Assembly (NCBI GenBank): GCA_031277885.1
Contig: JAITLM010000076.1
Span: 39,699 to 103,698 of the forward strand
From: Microbacterium sp.
Lineage (GTDB): Bacteria > Actinomycetota > Actinomycetes > Actinomycetales > Microbacteriaceae
Reading direction: 5' to 3'
Length of the DNA: 64,000 bases
Positions 45,342 to 53,440 of the stretch are shown in pieces. The notes under the pieces were generated by a model. The model saw only the letters and a list, made by a program, of their open reading frames with translations, searched no databases and was not told where the DNA came from. A program made the position numbers and the translations under genes. Each line of letters begins with the position of its first letter. Position 1 is the stretch's first letter.

Positions 45342-46049
45342 ATGGCGTACGGCCGCAGCGACGCCGAATTGCTCCGACAGGTCCGGGCCGGGGACCGCCG
45401 AGCGTACGCCACGCTCTGGGAGAATCACTACGACGCAGGGGTGCGCTATGCGCGCAAGTTCTTGCCCGAGCGATCAGAAGACCTCGCCTCGGAGGCGTTC
45501 CTCCGCGTCTATCAGCAGGTGACGACGACGACCACGGGGCCCGAGTTCGCGTTCCGCTCGTATCTGAAAGCAGTGATCCGGAACACCGCCATACGCTGGC
45601 GCCGCGAGGCGGAGTTCCTGATCGACGCGGAGAACATCGATCAGGTCGACGATCGCGATGGTCTCGCCGCCGTCGGGACCCGCTCCGGTGCGGACACCAT
45701 CGCGCAGGTGTTCGGCACGTTGCCGCTGCGATGGCAACGCGTGCTCTGGCTCGCCGATGTGGAGCAGGTGTCGCGGACCGCCATCGCAGAGGACTTGGGC
45801 ATTCGCCCGAACGCCGTGTCCGCACTGCACCGCCGCGCCAGAGCAGGCTTCAAGCTGCGCTGGATCGAGCTGCATCTTCCGCCTCTGCTCCGCGATCGTC
45901 CCGACCACGCGGTGCGACTGTTCCCGCGCTATCTCACGGAGCCGAGCGACGCAGCCGTGGCCGCTGAGGTCGTGACGCATCTTGCGATCTGCGTGATCTG
46001 TGCGCACGTCCTCCCGGAACTCGTCGAGATGAGTTCGACGTTCTTCTGA
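45342..46049 (+). CDS. ECF sigma factor with C-terminal HX3CX2C (ZAS-like) motif
   Basis: A 235-residue sigma-70 family protein. Region 2 spans about 20-90, with LASEAFLRVYQQV and YLKAVIRNTAIRWRREAE; region 4 spans about 120-172, with LPLRWQRVLWLADVEQVSRT and AEDLGIRPNAVSALHRRAR. A further 60 residues contain His213, Cys217 and Cys220 (HLAICVIC), which is the HX3CX2C zinc motif of ZAS-type anti-sigma factors, and then the protein ends. So the sigma factor carries part of its own anti-sigma domain, or is a truncated fusion. RBS GGGGAGGG lies six bases before the ATG. It may control the thioester protein gene. Confidence 0.85.
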   Translation: MAYGRSDAELLRQVRAGDRRAYATLWENHYDAGVRYARKFLPERSEDLASEAFLRVYQQVTTTTTGPEFAFRSYLKAVIRNTAIRWRREAEFLIDAENIDQVDDRDGLAAVGTRSGADTIAQVFGTLPLRWQRVLWLADVEQVSRTAIAEDLGIRPNAVSALHRRARAGFKLRWIELHLPPLLRDRPDHAVRLFPRYLTEPSDAAVAAEVVTHLAICVICAHVLPELVEMSSTFF

Positions 46050-46065
46050 GCGCCCGAGCCTCGGC

Positions 46066-48360
46066 TCAGCGGAAGCGGCGCAGCCTCAGGCTGTTGCCCA
46101 CCACGAAGACGCTCGAGAACGCCATCGCGGCTCCGGCCAGCATGGGGTTCAGCAGGCCCAGCGCGGCGATCGGGACCGCGGCCACGTTGTACGCGAAGGC
46201 CCAGAACAGGTTCGTCTTGATGGTGCCGAGCGTGCGGCGGGAGAGCCGGATCGCGTCGGCCGCGGTGCGCAGGTCTCCGCGCACGAGCGTGATGTCGCTG
46301 GCCTCGATCGCGACGTCGGTGCCCGTGCCCATCGCCATGCCGAGGTCGGCCTTCGCGAGCGCGGGGGCGTCGTTCACGCCATCCCCCACCATCGCCACGA
46401 CGCGCCCCTCCTCCTGCAGCCGGGTGACCACGTCGACCTTGCCCTCGGGGAGCACCTCGGCTGACACCACGTCGATGCCCACCTCCGCGGCGATCCGGCG
46501 GGCGACCGCCTCATTGTCCCCGGTGAGCAGGATCGGGGTGAGACCGAGACGCTTGAGCGCGGTGACGGCCTCGGCGCTCGTGGGCTTCACGGTGTCGGCG
46601 ATCACGACGACGCCGCGGGCGGATCCGTCCCAGCCGACAGCGATGACGGTCTTGCCGCCGGCTTCGGCCTCGGCCTTCGCCGCCGCGACGCGCGGGCTCA
46701 GGTGCTGCGCCCAGTCCGCGAGCAGCGCCTCCCGTCCCACGAGCACGGCGCGACCGTCGACGATGCCCTGCACGCCACGACCCGGGATGTTCTCGAAGGA
46801 CTCGACGGGCGGGACCGGCCCCGCACCGGCCGCCGCGCGGGCCACGGCCTGCGCGATCGGGTGCTCGGACGCGCCCTCGACGGCGCCGGCCAGGCGCAAC
46901 AGCTGGGCGGGATCCGTGCCGTCCTCGGCGACGACGCCGGTGACCTCCATGCGCCCGCTCGTCACCGTGCCGGTCTTGTCGAGCACGATCGTGTCGACCT
47001 TGCGGGTGGACTCCAGCACCTCCGGTCCCTTGATGAGGATCCCGAGCTGCGCCCCGCGGCCGGTGCCCACGAGCAGCGCCGTCGGGGTGGCCAGGCCGAG
47101 CGCGCACGGGCACGCGATCACGAGCACCGCCACCGCGGCCGTGAACGCCGCCGTAGCGGGGAATCCCGCGCCGAGCCAGGCGCCGAGCGCCACCACGGCG
47201 ATCGCGATCACGATCGGCACGAACACTCCGCTGATCCGGTCCGCGAGGCGCTGCACCTCGGCCTTGCCGGTCTGCGCATCCTCGACGAGTCGCGCCATCT
47301 GCGCGAGCTGGGTGTCGGATCCGACGCGCGCGGCCCGTACGACGAGACGTCCGCCCGCGTTGACGGTCGCACCGGCCACCGTGTCGCCCGCGCCGACCTC
47401 GACCGGCACCGATTCGCCGGTGAGCATCGAGGCGTCGACGGCCGAGGTCCCGGAGACGACGACGCCGTCGGTCGCGATCTTCTCTCCCGGTCGCACCACG
47501 AACTCGTCGCCGACCGCGAGCTGCGCGATCGGGATCCGCACCTCCTGGGTCCCTGAGTCCGCACCCCCGGCCCCTGCCCCGGCCCCTTCGGCCCCTGAGC
47601 CCGTCGAAGGACGCAGCACCGCCACATCCTTGGCGCCCAGCTCGAGCAGCGCGCGCAGCGCCGCGCCCGCCCGCCGCTTCGAGCGCTTCTCGAAGTACCG
47701 GCCGGCCAGGATGAACACGGTCACGCCCGCGCCCACCTCGAGGTAGATGTTGCTGCTGCCGTCACCGGCCTGCAGGGCGAACGAGAACTCGTGCCTCATA
47801 CCGGGCATGCCGGCCGTGCCGAAGAACAGGGCGTACAGCGACCAGCCGAAAGCGGCCAGCGTGCCCATCGAGATGAGCGTGTCCATGGTCGCGGCGCCGT
47901 GACGAAGGTTCAGCCACGCGGCGCGGTGGAACGGCCACGCACCCCACACGATCACGGGAGCGGCGAGCGCGAGCGACGCCCACTGCCAGTGCGGGAACTG
48001 CAGCGCGGGGATCATCGCCATCGCGATGACGGGCACGGCCAGCACCGTGCTGACGACGAGCCGGGTGCGCAGCGAGCGCAGCTCGGGGTCGTCGGACTCC
48101 GCCGCCGGCGCGCCCGAGCCGTCCGACGGCGCCTCCGCGGCGGGCGGCGCAGGGAGCACCGCGGAGTAGCCGATGTCCTCGACCTGGGCGATGAGCATCG
48201 CGGGGTCGAAGCCGTCCGGCAGGTCGACCTTCGCCTTCTCGGTCGCGTAGTTCACGGTGGCCGTGACACCGTCGATCCGGTTGAGCGTCTTCTCGATGCG
48301 GTTCGCGCAGGAGGCGCACGTCATCCCGCCGATCTCGAGCTCCACGCTGTTCGCGTTCAT
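46066..48360 (-). CDS. copA: Copper-translocating P1B-type ATPase
   Basis: A 764-residue copper(I) export pump. The N-terminal metal domain has GMTCASC with cysteines 15 and 18. Other landmarks are the A-domain [14 protein letters not shown], the membrane CPC metal site in [18 protein letters not shown], the phosphorylated aspartate in [20 protein letters not shown] in the nucleotide domain and [13 protein letters not shown] in the P domain. In the A-domain beta hairpin an 18-base palindromic element adds PSTGSG plus a Gly/Ala-rich run. Third gene after copZ and the His-rich protein, behind CsoR-like boxes, so copper-inducible. Confidence 0.95.
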   Translation of the reverse strand: MNANSVELEIGGMTCASCANRIEKTLNRIDGVTATVNYATEKAKVDLPDGFDPAMLIAQVEDIGYSAVLPAPPAAEAPSDGSGAPAAESDDPELRSLRTRLVVSTVLAVPVIAMAMIPALQFPHWQWASLALAAPVIVWGAWPFHRAAWLNLRHGAATMDTLISMGTLAAFGWSLYALFFGTAGMPGMRHEFSFALQAGDGSSNIYLEVGAGVTVFILAGRYFEKRSKRRAGAALRALLELGAKDVAVLRPSTGSGAEGAGAGAGGADSGTQEVRIPIAQLAVGDEFVVRPGEKIATDGVVVSGTSAVDASMLTGESVPVEVGAGDTVAGATVNAGGRLVVRAARVGSDTQLAQMARLVEDAQTGKAEVQRLADRISGVFVPIVIAIAVVALGAWLGAGFPATAAFTAAVAVLVIACPCALGLATPTALLVGTGRGAQLGILIKGPEVLESTRKVDTIVLDKTGTVTSGRMEVTGVVAEDGTDPAQLLRLAGAVEGASEHPIAQAVARAAAGAGPVPPVESFENIPGRGVQGIVDGRAVLVGREALLADWAQHLSPRVAAAKAEAEAGGKTVIAVGWDGSARGVVVIADTVKPTSAEAVTALKRLGLTPILLTGDNEAVARRIAAEVGIDVVSAEVLPEGKVDVVTRLQEEGRVVAMVGDGVNDAPALAKADLGMAMGTGTDVAIEASDITLVRGDLRTAADAIRLSRRTLGTIKTNLFWAFAYNVAAVPIAALGLLNPMLAGAAMAFSSVFVVGNSLRLRRFR
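47593..47610. repeat. In-frame palindromic element in copA (PSTGSG)
   Basis: CCCTGAGCCCGTCGAAGG (plus strand) is identical to the element at 59444-59461 in sufU. On the coding strand it is read in the same frame in both genes and encodes PSTGSG. It lies in a loop of the copA actuator domain. Confidence 0.85.
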
Positions 48361-48399
48361 GGGTGCATCTCCTTCCGGGTCGGTCGTCTTCGAGGGTGG

Positions 48400-49347
48400 T
48401 CAGTGCTGATGCGTCGTCGTCGCGGAGCCGTCGTGCGCGTCCAGGACGAACGCCGCCGTGTGCACGGATCCGGAGGCCATGAAGTCGAAGTAGAGCAGGT
48501 AGCGGCCGGCGGTGGGCACGTGCGCGCCGAAGCGGACGTCCGGTCCGGACGTCGCCTCCGGGCCTGTCGGGGCAGCGCCCTCGGGGTGCACGTGCAGGTA
48601 GGCGAGGTCGCCTTCGCGCAGCGCGACCAGATGCCCGAAGGCGCCGAGGTACGGCTGCAGGGTCGTGACGGGCACGCCGTCGCGCCGGACGGTGACGGTC
48701 AGTTCGGAGTCGGATCCGGCGACCAGATCGCCCGCGATGCCCACGTCGAAGCCGTCGACGCTCGTCTCCGTGCTCGTCGCGGGGGCGACGGGCGCGAAGG
48801 ATCCGGCCACGTCGACGGTGCGCGTGAGCGCGACCGGCTCCGCGCCGGCCGCCGCGAAGTCGGCGAACACCCGGTACGAGCCGGCGGCGGTCCAGGACCA
48901 GGGGATGCTCCAGGTGCCGGTGCTCGCGTCGAGCGTCGGGTGCACGTGCCGGAACTCGGCGCCGTCGCTGCGGACGACGATGAGGTGCAGGTCCTTCTCG
49001 TGCTGCGGCGTGTATGCGGTGACCGGGGCGCCGGATCCGTCCAGGATCCGGAAGCGCAGCGTCCCCTGCTCCCCTACCGCGACCGGCGCGGAGACCGGAC
49101 TCAGCGCGTACCCGCCCGCGGCGAGGGACACGCCGGCGGTCGTCTCGGCCGCAGCCTGAGCTCCGTGGCCGCCGTCCCCCTGCGCCGCGGCATTGTGTGC
49201 GTCGTGCCCGTCCATGCTCTTCTCCTCCTGCTGAGTGCTCTGCGCCGCGGCCTCCCGCGGGGCGACGAGCGCCGCGGCGCCGAACGCGACGGCGAACGCC
49301 GCCGCGAGCCCGGCCCCGTAGAGGCCCAGTCGTCCCGCGGCGTTCAT
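48400..49347 (-). CDS. Secreted His-rich protein of copper operon
   Basis: A 315-residue secreted protein. It has a signal peptide (LGLYGAGLAAAFAVAFG, then alanine-rich residues to about 35), a histidine-rich linker (MDGHDAHNAAAQGDGGHG), two similar beta-rich repeats (about 80-180 and 190-310, both containing HVHP: EFRHVHPTLDA and LAYLHVHPEGA), and a C-terminal HDGSATTTHQH. The histidines suggest that it binds copper outside the cell membrane. The ATG shares its base with the copZ stop (TGATG). It lies between copZ and copA, so probably shuttles or detoxifies copper at the surface. Confidence 0.8.
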   Translation of the reverse strand: MNAAGRLGLYGAGLAAAFAVAFGAAALVAPREAAAQSTQQEEKSMDGHDAHNAAAQGDGGHGAQAAAETTAGVSLAAGGYALSPVSAPVAVGEQGTLRFRILDGSGAPVTAYTPQHEKDLHLIVVRSDGAEFRHVHPTLDASTGTWSIPWSWTAAGSYRVFADFAAAGAEPVALTRTVDVAGSFAPVAPATSTETSVDGFDVGIAGDLVAGSDSELTVTVRRDGVPVTTLQPYLGAFGHLVALREGDLAYLHVHPEGAAPTGPEATSGPDVRFGAHVPTAGRYLLYFDFMASGSVHTAAFVLDAHDGSATTTHQH

Positions 49348-49556
49348 CAGGCCCGCACCGCCCGGTATCCGGCCTCGTCGACGGCCGCGAACACGCTCGC
49401 GTCCTCGAGCGGGGCGCTCGCCGTGATCCGGAGCGAGCCGTCGGCCGCGCTCACCTCGACGGCGTCGACGCCGACGATCTTGCCGACCTCGCGGCGCACG
49501 GACATCTCGCAGTGCCCGCAGGTCATCCCGGTCACCTGGTACTCGGTCGTGGTCAT
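49347..49556 (-). CDS. copZ: Copper chaperone CopZ-like
   Basis: A 69-residue heavy-metal-associated domain protein. The copper site is MTCGHC with cysteines 13 and 16, in the beta-alpha-beta-beta-alpha-beta fold typical of CopZ/Atx1. The ATG at 49556 follows AAGGAG by six bases; a longer open frame to 49631 overlaps the operator and is rejected. First gene of the copper operon. It binds Cu(I) in the cytoplasm and hands it to CopA. Confidence 0.92.
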   Translation of the reverse strand: MTTTEYQVTGMTCGHCEMSVRREVGKIVGVDAVEVSAADGSLRITASAPLEDASVFAAVDEAGYRAVRA

Positions 49557-49572
49557 GTCGTCTCCTTCGGTC

Positions 49573-49624
49573 GATACCCCATCCGGGTATCCGATATCGA
49601 CAACCATATACCCCCTGGGGGTAT
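49573..49624. promoter_or_regulatory. Two CsoR-type operator boxes of copper operon
   Basis: Box 1 is the palindrome ATACCCCCTGGGGGTAT (49608-49624), the classical CsoR binding sequence. Box 2 is GATACCC-CATCC-GGGTATC (49573-49591). They lie 17 and 52 bases upstream of the copZ start. A -10-like TATATG on the minus strand overlaps box 1. No csoR gene is present in the window, so it must be elsewhere. Confidence 0.8.
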
Positions 49625-49702
49625 TCCGCATCCATCAACGAAAGCTGCCGCGAGGGAACGGCGGATCAGGGAGTCACACCGGCGCGACGCGCCGTCCTAC
49701 GG

Positions 49703-50281
49703 TCAGTGCAGCGCGCCGTCCACCTCGACCACGCGCCAGGCGTGCAGCCGCACGGCGAGGCCGGCCCTGGTCGGCGCGCACACGAACGGCCCCGCCTCGG
49801 CGAGGATCTCGCCGGGGAACGGCAGCACGCGCACGAGCTGGAGCGGCGCTCCGACGAGACCGGCCCGCACCGTGAGCGCGTCCGCGCCGCGGCTCACCCG
49901 CACCAGGATCCGGCGGTCCGCCCACTCCGGCACCGGGGCCAACGACCAGTCCGAAGCCCCATCGGTGACGACGGCGCCGACCTGCGGCCGGCCGTCCGCG
50001 AACTCGACCCCCGCCTTGACCCAGCGCTCCTCCGAGACGCGCACGAAGACGCCCGCCTGGTCGAACTGCGCGGAGAACGCCGCGGTGAACTCCACCTCCA
50101 CGGCCGTGTCGACCTCGAACGGCACGAGGAGCGCATGCTCGCTGTCGTGCACGAAGCCGTAGGACGTGATCCGCCAGGCGTCGCTGCCCTCGACGGCGGT
50201 GACGACGAGGTCGCCCTGTTCTTCGACGACCCCCGCAGGATCGTGGGTCCAGCGTCCGTCCGACCAGGCGATGTCCGTCAT
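49703..50281 (-). CDS. DUF1349 family protein
   Basis: A 192-residue protein with the concanavalin-like beta-sandwich of the DUF1349 family. It begins MTDIAWSDGRWTHDPAGV and has the conserved segment FVHDSEHALLVPFEVDTAV and the aromatic-rich AGVFVRVSEERWVKAGVEF, then LVRVLPFPGEILAEAGPFVCAP near the end. Family members are carbohydrate-active-like beta-sandwich proteins, some linked to beta-galactosidase regulators (YesU/Regulation-of-enolase). Leaderless start at 50281 (TAGCCT, six bases upstream). Function not determined. Confidence 0.85.
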   Translation of the reverse strand: MTDIAWSDGRWTHDPAGVVEEQGDLVVTAVEGSDAWRITSYGFVHDSEHALLVPFEVDTAVEVEFTAAFSAQFDQAGVFVRVSEERWVKAGVEFADGRPQVGAVVTDGASDWSLAPVPEWADRRILVRVSRGADALTVRAGLVGAPLQLVRVLPFPGEILAEAGPFVCAPTRAGLAVRLHAWRVVEVDGALH

Positions 50282-50293
50282 GACCTCAGGCTA
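50282..50293 (-). promoter_or_regulatory. Leaderless promoter of DUF1349 gene
   Basis: TAGCCT (50293-50288) on the minus strand lies six bases before the ATG at 50281. Confidence 0.55.
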
Positions 50294-50328
50294 CGGGCGG
50301 CCGCGACCGCGGGCCGCGTCGGTGCCGG

Positions 50329-50341
50329 TAGTGTCGGCTCC
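50329..50341 (+). promoter_or_regulatory. Leaderless promoter of membrane protein gene
   Basis: TAGTGT (50329-50334), seven bases, ATG at 50342. The DUF1349 leaderless promoter is divergent, only 36 bases away. Confidence 0.5.
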
Positions 50342-51619
50342 ATGTCCGACGGAACCGCACCCCCGACCGGGGCGCCCGACGGAACCGCCGAGGCCGCCGC
50401 GGTCGCCGCGCCGGTCAGCGCCCGCGCCCGGCAGCGCGCCGCGGACCGCTGGTTCCGCGAGCAGGGACTTCCGACGTTCGTGCCGCTGCGGCGCTGGTTC
50501 ACGGATCTGCCGCGCCGCGTGGCCCCGCTGGTGACCGCGGTCACGCTGGTCACCGCACTGCTCTCGGGGATGGGCGAGGCGATCGATACGGCCGCCGAGC
50601 TCCTGCCCGATGACGAATGGGCGCTGCTGGGGATCGTGGTGCTCATCCTCGGCGTCACCGCGATCATCGCCTGGGCCGGATTCCGGCTCGTCCGCGCGGC
50701 GCTGCGCCGCCTCCCCGCCCCCTCCGGCACCGCGGTCGCAGGGGTCGTGATCGCGGTGTGTCTCGCCGCGCTCGTCGTCGGCGGCTACCTGCTGCGGCCG
50801 GGAGCCGTGGTCGCCCCGGTGATCGAGGGGCTCGTCCTGGTCGCCGTGTGCATGCTGATCACGGGTGCCGGCGGTGGCGCGCTGCTCTCCTGGGGCAGCC
50901 GCCTCGCCGTGCGCAACGTCTCGGCGATCGGGCACATGGCATCGATCGCGCTTCCCGTGATCCTGATGCTGGTCGTCTTCGCCTTCTTCTCGGCTGAGGT
51001 CTGGCAGATGAGTTCGGCGCTGCACTGGGGATCCATCGCCCTCATCGGCGCGGTGGTCGCGGCGCTGGCGCTGATCGTGGTCCTGCGCGTGTGCGCCTCC
51101 GAGATCGACGAGATCCGGCAGACCCTCACGCCCGAGGAACGCGCCGCCCTGCTCATGGGCACGCCGATCGCGCAGGACGGATCCACGTCAGCGCCCTCGG
51201 CGCCGTCCGCGCCGCTGCGCCTCGTCCAGCGCTTCAACGTGATGCTCGTGATGGCGGTGGCCCAGCTCATGCAGGCGGTGTTGTTCGCAGCGATGCTGTG
51301 GGCGCTGCTCGTGCTCATCGGCGGCATCGCCATCCCGGTCGGGATCGTGGAGCTGTGGGTGGGCCCGGGAACGCCCGCCCACCCCCTGCAGGTGGAGCGC
51401 TTGACGATCGGCGGTGCGACGCTGCCGATCACCATGAACCTCGTCAAGACGGCGGCGCTGATGTCGATCATCTCCTCGCTGCCTTTCGTGCTGTCGGCCG
51501 TCAGCGAGCAGCGCTACCGGGAGCGCTTCTTCGACCCGATCATGGCTGACATGCGGCGCGCGATCGTCGTGCGCGATGTGCTCATGGCCCGCACCCGCGG
51601 AGGCCGCGCCTCCGGCTGA
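50342..51619 (+). CDS. Multi-span membrane protein
   Basis: A 425-residue integral membrane protein with about eight hydrophobic segments. A hydrophilic alanine/proline-rich N terminus (to about 60) leads to PRRVAPLVTAVTLVTALLSG. Charged loops lie between spans (DEIRQTLTPEERAALLMGT in the middle). The C terminus is basic. Spans contain few charged residues, which argues against a transporter with a central channel. I do not recognise the family. Start ATG 50342 by leaderless promoter. Followed 16 bases later by a P-loop ATPase gene, which may be cotranscribed or use its own promoter. Confidence 0.75.
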   Translation: MSDGTAPPTGAPDGTAEAAAVAAPVSARARQRAADRWFREQGLPTFVPLRRWFTDLPRRVAPLVTAVTLVTALLSGMGEAIDTAAELLPDDEWALLGIVVLILGVTAIIAWAGFRLVRAALRRLPAPSGTAVAGVVIAVCLAALVVGGYLLRPGAVVAPVIEGLVLVAVCMLITGAGGGALLSWGSRLAVRNVSAIGHMASIALPVILMLVVFAFFSAEVWQMSSALHWGSIALIGAVVAALALIVVLRVCASEIDEIRQTLTPEERAALLMGTPIAQDGSTSAPSAPSAPLRLVQRFNVMLVMAVAQLMQAVLFAAMLWALLVLIGGIAIPVGIVELWVGPGTPAHPLQVERLTIGGATLPITMNLVKTAALMSIISSLPFVLSAVSEQRYRERFFDPIMADMRRAIVVRDVLMARTRGGRASG

Positions 51620-51623
51620 GCCG

Positions 51624-51635
51624 TAGAATCCGGCC
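51624..51635 (+). promoter_or_regulatory. Leaderless promoter of P-loop ATPase gene
   Basis: TAGAAT (51624-51629), six bases CCGGCC, ATG at 51636. This is the best -10 match among the leaderless cases. Confidence 0.6.
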
Positions 51636-52157
51636 ATGCGCATCGTCGTCTCCGGCACGCACGCGACCGGCAAGAGCACGCTGATCTCCGACTTCGCCCT
51701 CCTCCATCCGGAGTTCGCCGTGCTGCCCGATCCGTTCGACCTCGTGGACGAGGGCCCCGGATCCGGATCCTTCGTCGCGCAGCTGCGGTTCAGCGCCGAG
51801 CGACTCCTCGATCCCGACCTCCCGCGCGCCGTGATCGCCGAGCGCGGCCCCCTCGACTTCCTCGCCTACCTCGCGGCGGTCGACGGGCTCGGCCGGTCGG
51901 CCGCCGCGGGGGAGCTCGTCCGCCGAGAGGCGCCCCTCGCCGCGAGAGCCATGGCGGAGGTCGATCTGCTGGTGCTGCTCGCGCCGGAGGACATCGCGGT
52001 GCCGGACGACGAGGATCCGGAGCTCCGCGACGCCATGGCCGAGGCGCTGCTCGACCTCGTGGACGATCCCGACCTCACCGGGACGGCGCGGGTCCTGGAG
52101 CTGCAGGGAGATCCGGCGACCCGTCTGGCCGGACTGCGAGGCGCCGTCTCGGGCTGA
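51636..52157 (+). CDS. Small P-loop ATPase / kinase-like protein
   Basis: A 173-residue P-loop protein. The Walker A motif is SGTHATGKST (residues 6-15) directly after the first strand, as in nucleoside- and metabolite-kinase-like AAA proteins (AAA_28 type). The strand LLVLLAPEDI and the pattern DLLDFLAYLAAVDG resemble the kinase LID region; the Walker B aspartate lies probably in AERGPLDFLAYLA (AERGPLD). It is intermediate between nicotinamide riboside kinase-like and ATPases of unknown substrate. No neighbour gives a role; convergent with metB. Confidence 0.75.
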   Translation: MRIVVSGTHATGKSTLISDFALLHPEFAVLPDPFDLVDEGPGSGSFVAQLRFSAERLLDPDLPRAVIAERGPLDFLAYLAAVDGLGRSAAAGELVRREAPLAARAMAEVDLLVLLAPEDIAVPDDEDPELRDAMAEALLDLVDDPDLTGTARVLELQGDPATRLAGLRGAVSG

Positions 52158-52172
52158 TCCCCCGCGTCGGAG

Positions 52173-52247
52173 CTCGCGAGGAACCAGAATCCGCACGAGA
52201 AACCACGTCTGCCGTGGTGTCTCATGCAGGATCCGGTTTCTCGCGAG
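52173..52247. repeat. Inverted repeat in convergent gap, CTCGCGAG arms
   Basis: CTCGCGAGGAACC (52173-52185) pairs with GGTTTCTCGCGAG (52235-52247), 12 of 13, with a nested CACGAGAAACCACG / CGTGGTGTCTC arm pair. It lies between the ATPase and metB 3' ends, as a bidirectional terminator would. Confidence 0.7.
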
Positions 52248-52271
52248 CGCGGTCCGGATCCGGACCGCGGG

Positions 52272-53423
52272 TCAGGCCTGCAGCGCCTGCTCCAGATCTG
52301 CGAGCAGGTCGGCGATGTCCTCCAGGCCGACCGAGAGGCGCACGACCTCGACGGGCACGGCCGCCTCGGTGCCGCGCACGGAGGCGTGCGTCATCGCATC
52401 GGGGTAGTTGACGAGGGACTCCACGCCGCCGAGCGACTCCGCGAGCTGGAACACGCGCGTCGACTCGGCGAAGCGACGGGCGGCCTCGCCCGACTCCAGC
52501 GCGACCGAGACGATGCCGCCGAAGCCCGACATCTGCCGGGCGGCCAGCTCGTGCCCGGGGTGGGAGGGCAGGCCCGGGTAGTAGACGCGCGCGACGCGGG
52601 GGTGCGCGTCGAGGAACGCGGCGACGGCGCGGGCGTTCTCGTCGTGCTGGCGCATCCGCACCGGCAGCGTCTTGATGCCGCGCGTGGTGAGCCAGGCGTC
52701 GAACGGGCCGGAGACGGCGCCGACCGCGAACTGCAGGAAGCCGATCTTCTCGGCGAGGGCGTCGTCGCGCAGTACGACCGCGCCGCCGACGACGTCGGAG
52801 TGCCCGCCGAGGTACTTCGTGGTGGAGTGCACGACCACGTCCGCACCCAGCTCGAGCGGGCGCTGCAGCGCGGGGGTCGCGAAGGTGTTGTCGACCACGA
52901 CGACGGATCCGGCGTCGTGTCCGATCGCGGCGAGCGCGGCGATGTCCGAGATGCGCAGCAGCGGGTTCGACGGCGTCTCGACCCACAGCACGCGCGGCGC
53001 CTTGGCCGTGACGGCGTCCCGCACCGCATCCGTGTCGCTCATGTCGACCACCTGCACGGTCACGCCCCAGGCGCCGAGCACCCGTGAGATGAGCCGGAAG
53101 GTGCCGCCGTAGACGTCGTTGCCGAGCAGCACGTGGTCGCCCGGCTGCAGGATCGCACGCAGCAGGGTGTCCTCCGCCGCGAGGCCGGAGGCGAAGGAGT
53201 AGGCGTGCGTACCGCCCTCGAGCGCGGCGAGCTGCGCCTGCAGGGCGTCCCGCGTCGGGTTGCCGCTGCGGCCGTACTCGTAGCCCTGGCGGAGGCCGCC
53301 GATGCCGTCCTGCACGAACGTCGTGGACAGGTGCAGCGGGGGGATCACCGCCCCCGTGTACGGGTCGGCGGCCTGGCCCGCGTGGATCGCGGCGGTGGCG
53401 GTCTTGTCGGTCTCGATGGTCAT
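52272..53423 (-). CDS. metB: Cystathionine gamma-synthase / gamma-lyase
   Basis: A 383-residue PLP enzyme of the Cys/Met metabolism family. The PLP lysine is in HSTTKYLGGHSDVVGG, the fold's YGRSGNPTRDALQ loop that contacts the phosphate lies near the start, and SLGGVESLVNYPDAMTHAS is the C-terminal signature. Paired with the cystathionine beta-synthase gene upstream (17-base gap), so likely acts mainly as a cystathionine gamma-lyase in the reverse transsulfuration route from homocysteine to cysteine, although the family also makes cystathionine. Mycobacteria have the same cbs-metB order. Confidence 0.93.
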   Translation of the reverse strand: MTIETDKTATAAIHAGQAADPYTGAVIPPLHLSTTFVQDGIGGLRQGYEYGRSGNPTRDALQAQLAALEGGTHAYSFASGLAAEDTLLRAILQPGDHVLLGNDVYGGTFRLISRVLGAWGVTVQVVDMSDTDAVRDAVTAKAPRVLWVETPSNPLLRISDIAALAAIGHDAGSVVVVDNTFATPALQRPLELGADVVVHSTTKYLGGHSDVVGGAVVLRDDALAEKIGFLQFAVGAVSGPFDAWLTTRGIKTLPVRMRQHDENARAVAAFLDAHPRVARVYYPGLPSHPGHELAARQMSGFGGIVSVALESGEAARRFAESTRVFQLAESLGGVESLVNYPDAMTHASVRGTEAAVPVEVVRLSVGLEDIADLLADLEQALQA

Positions 53424-53440
53424 GGTCGGATCCCTCCGGG

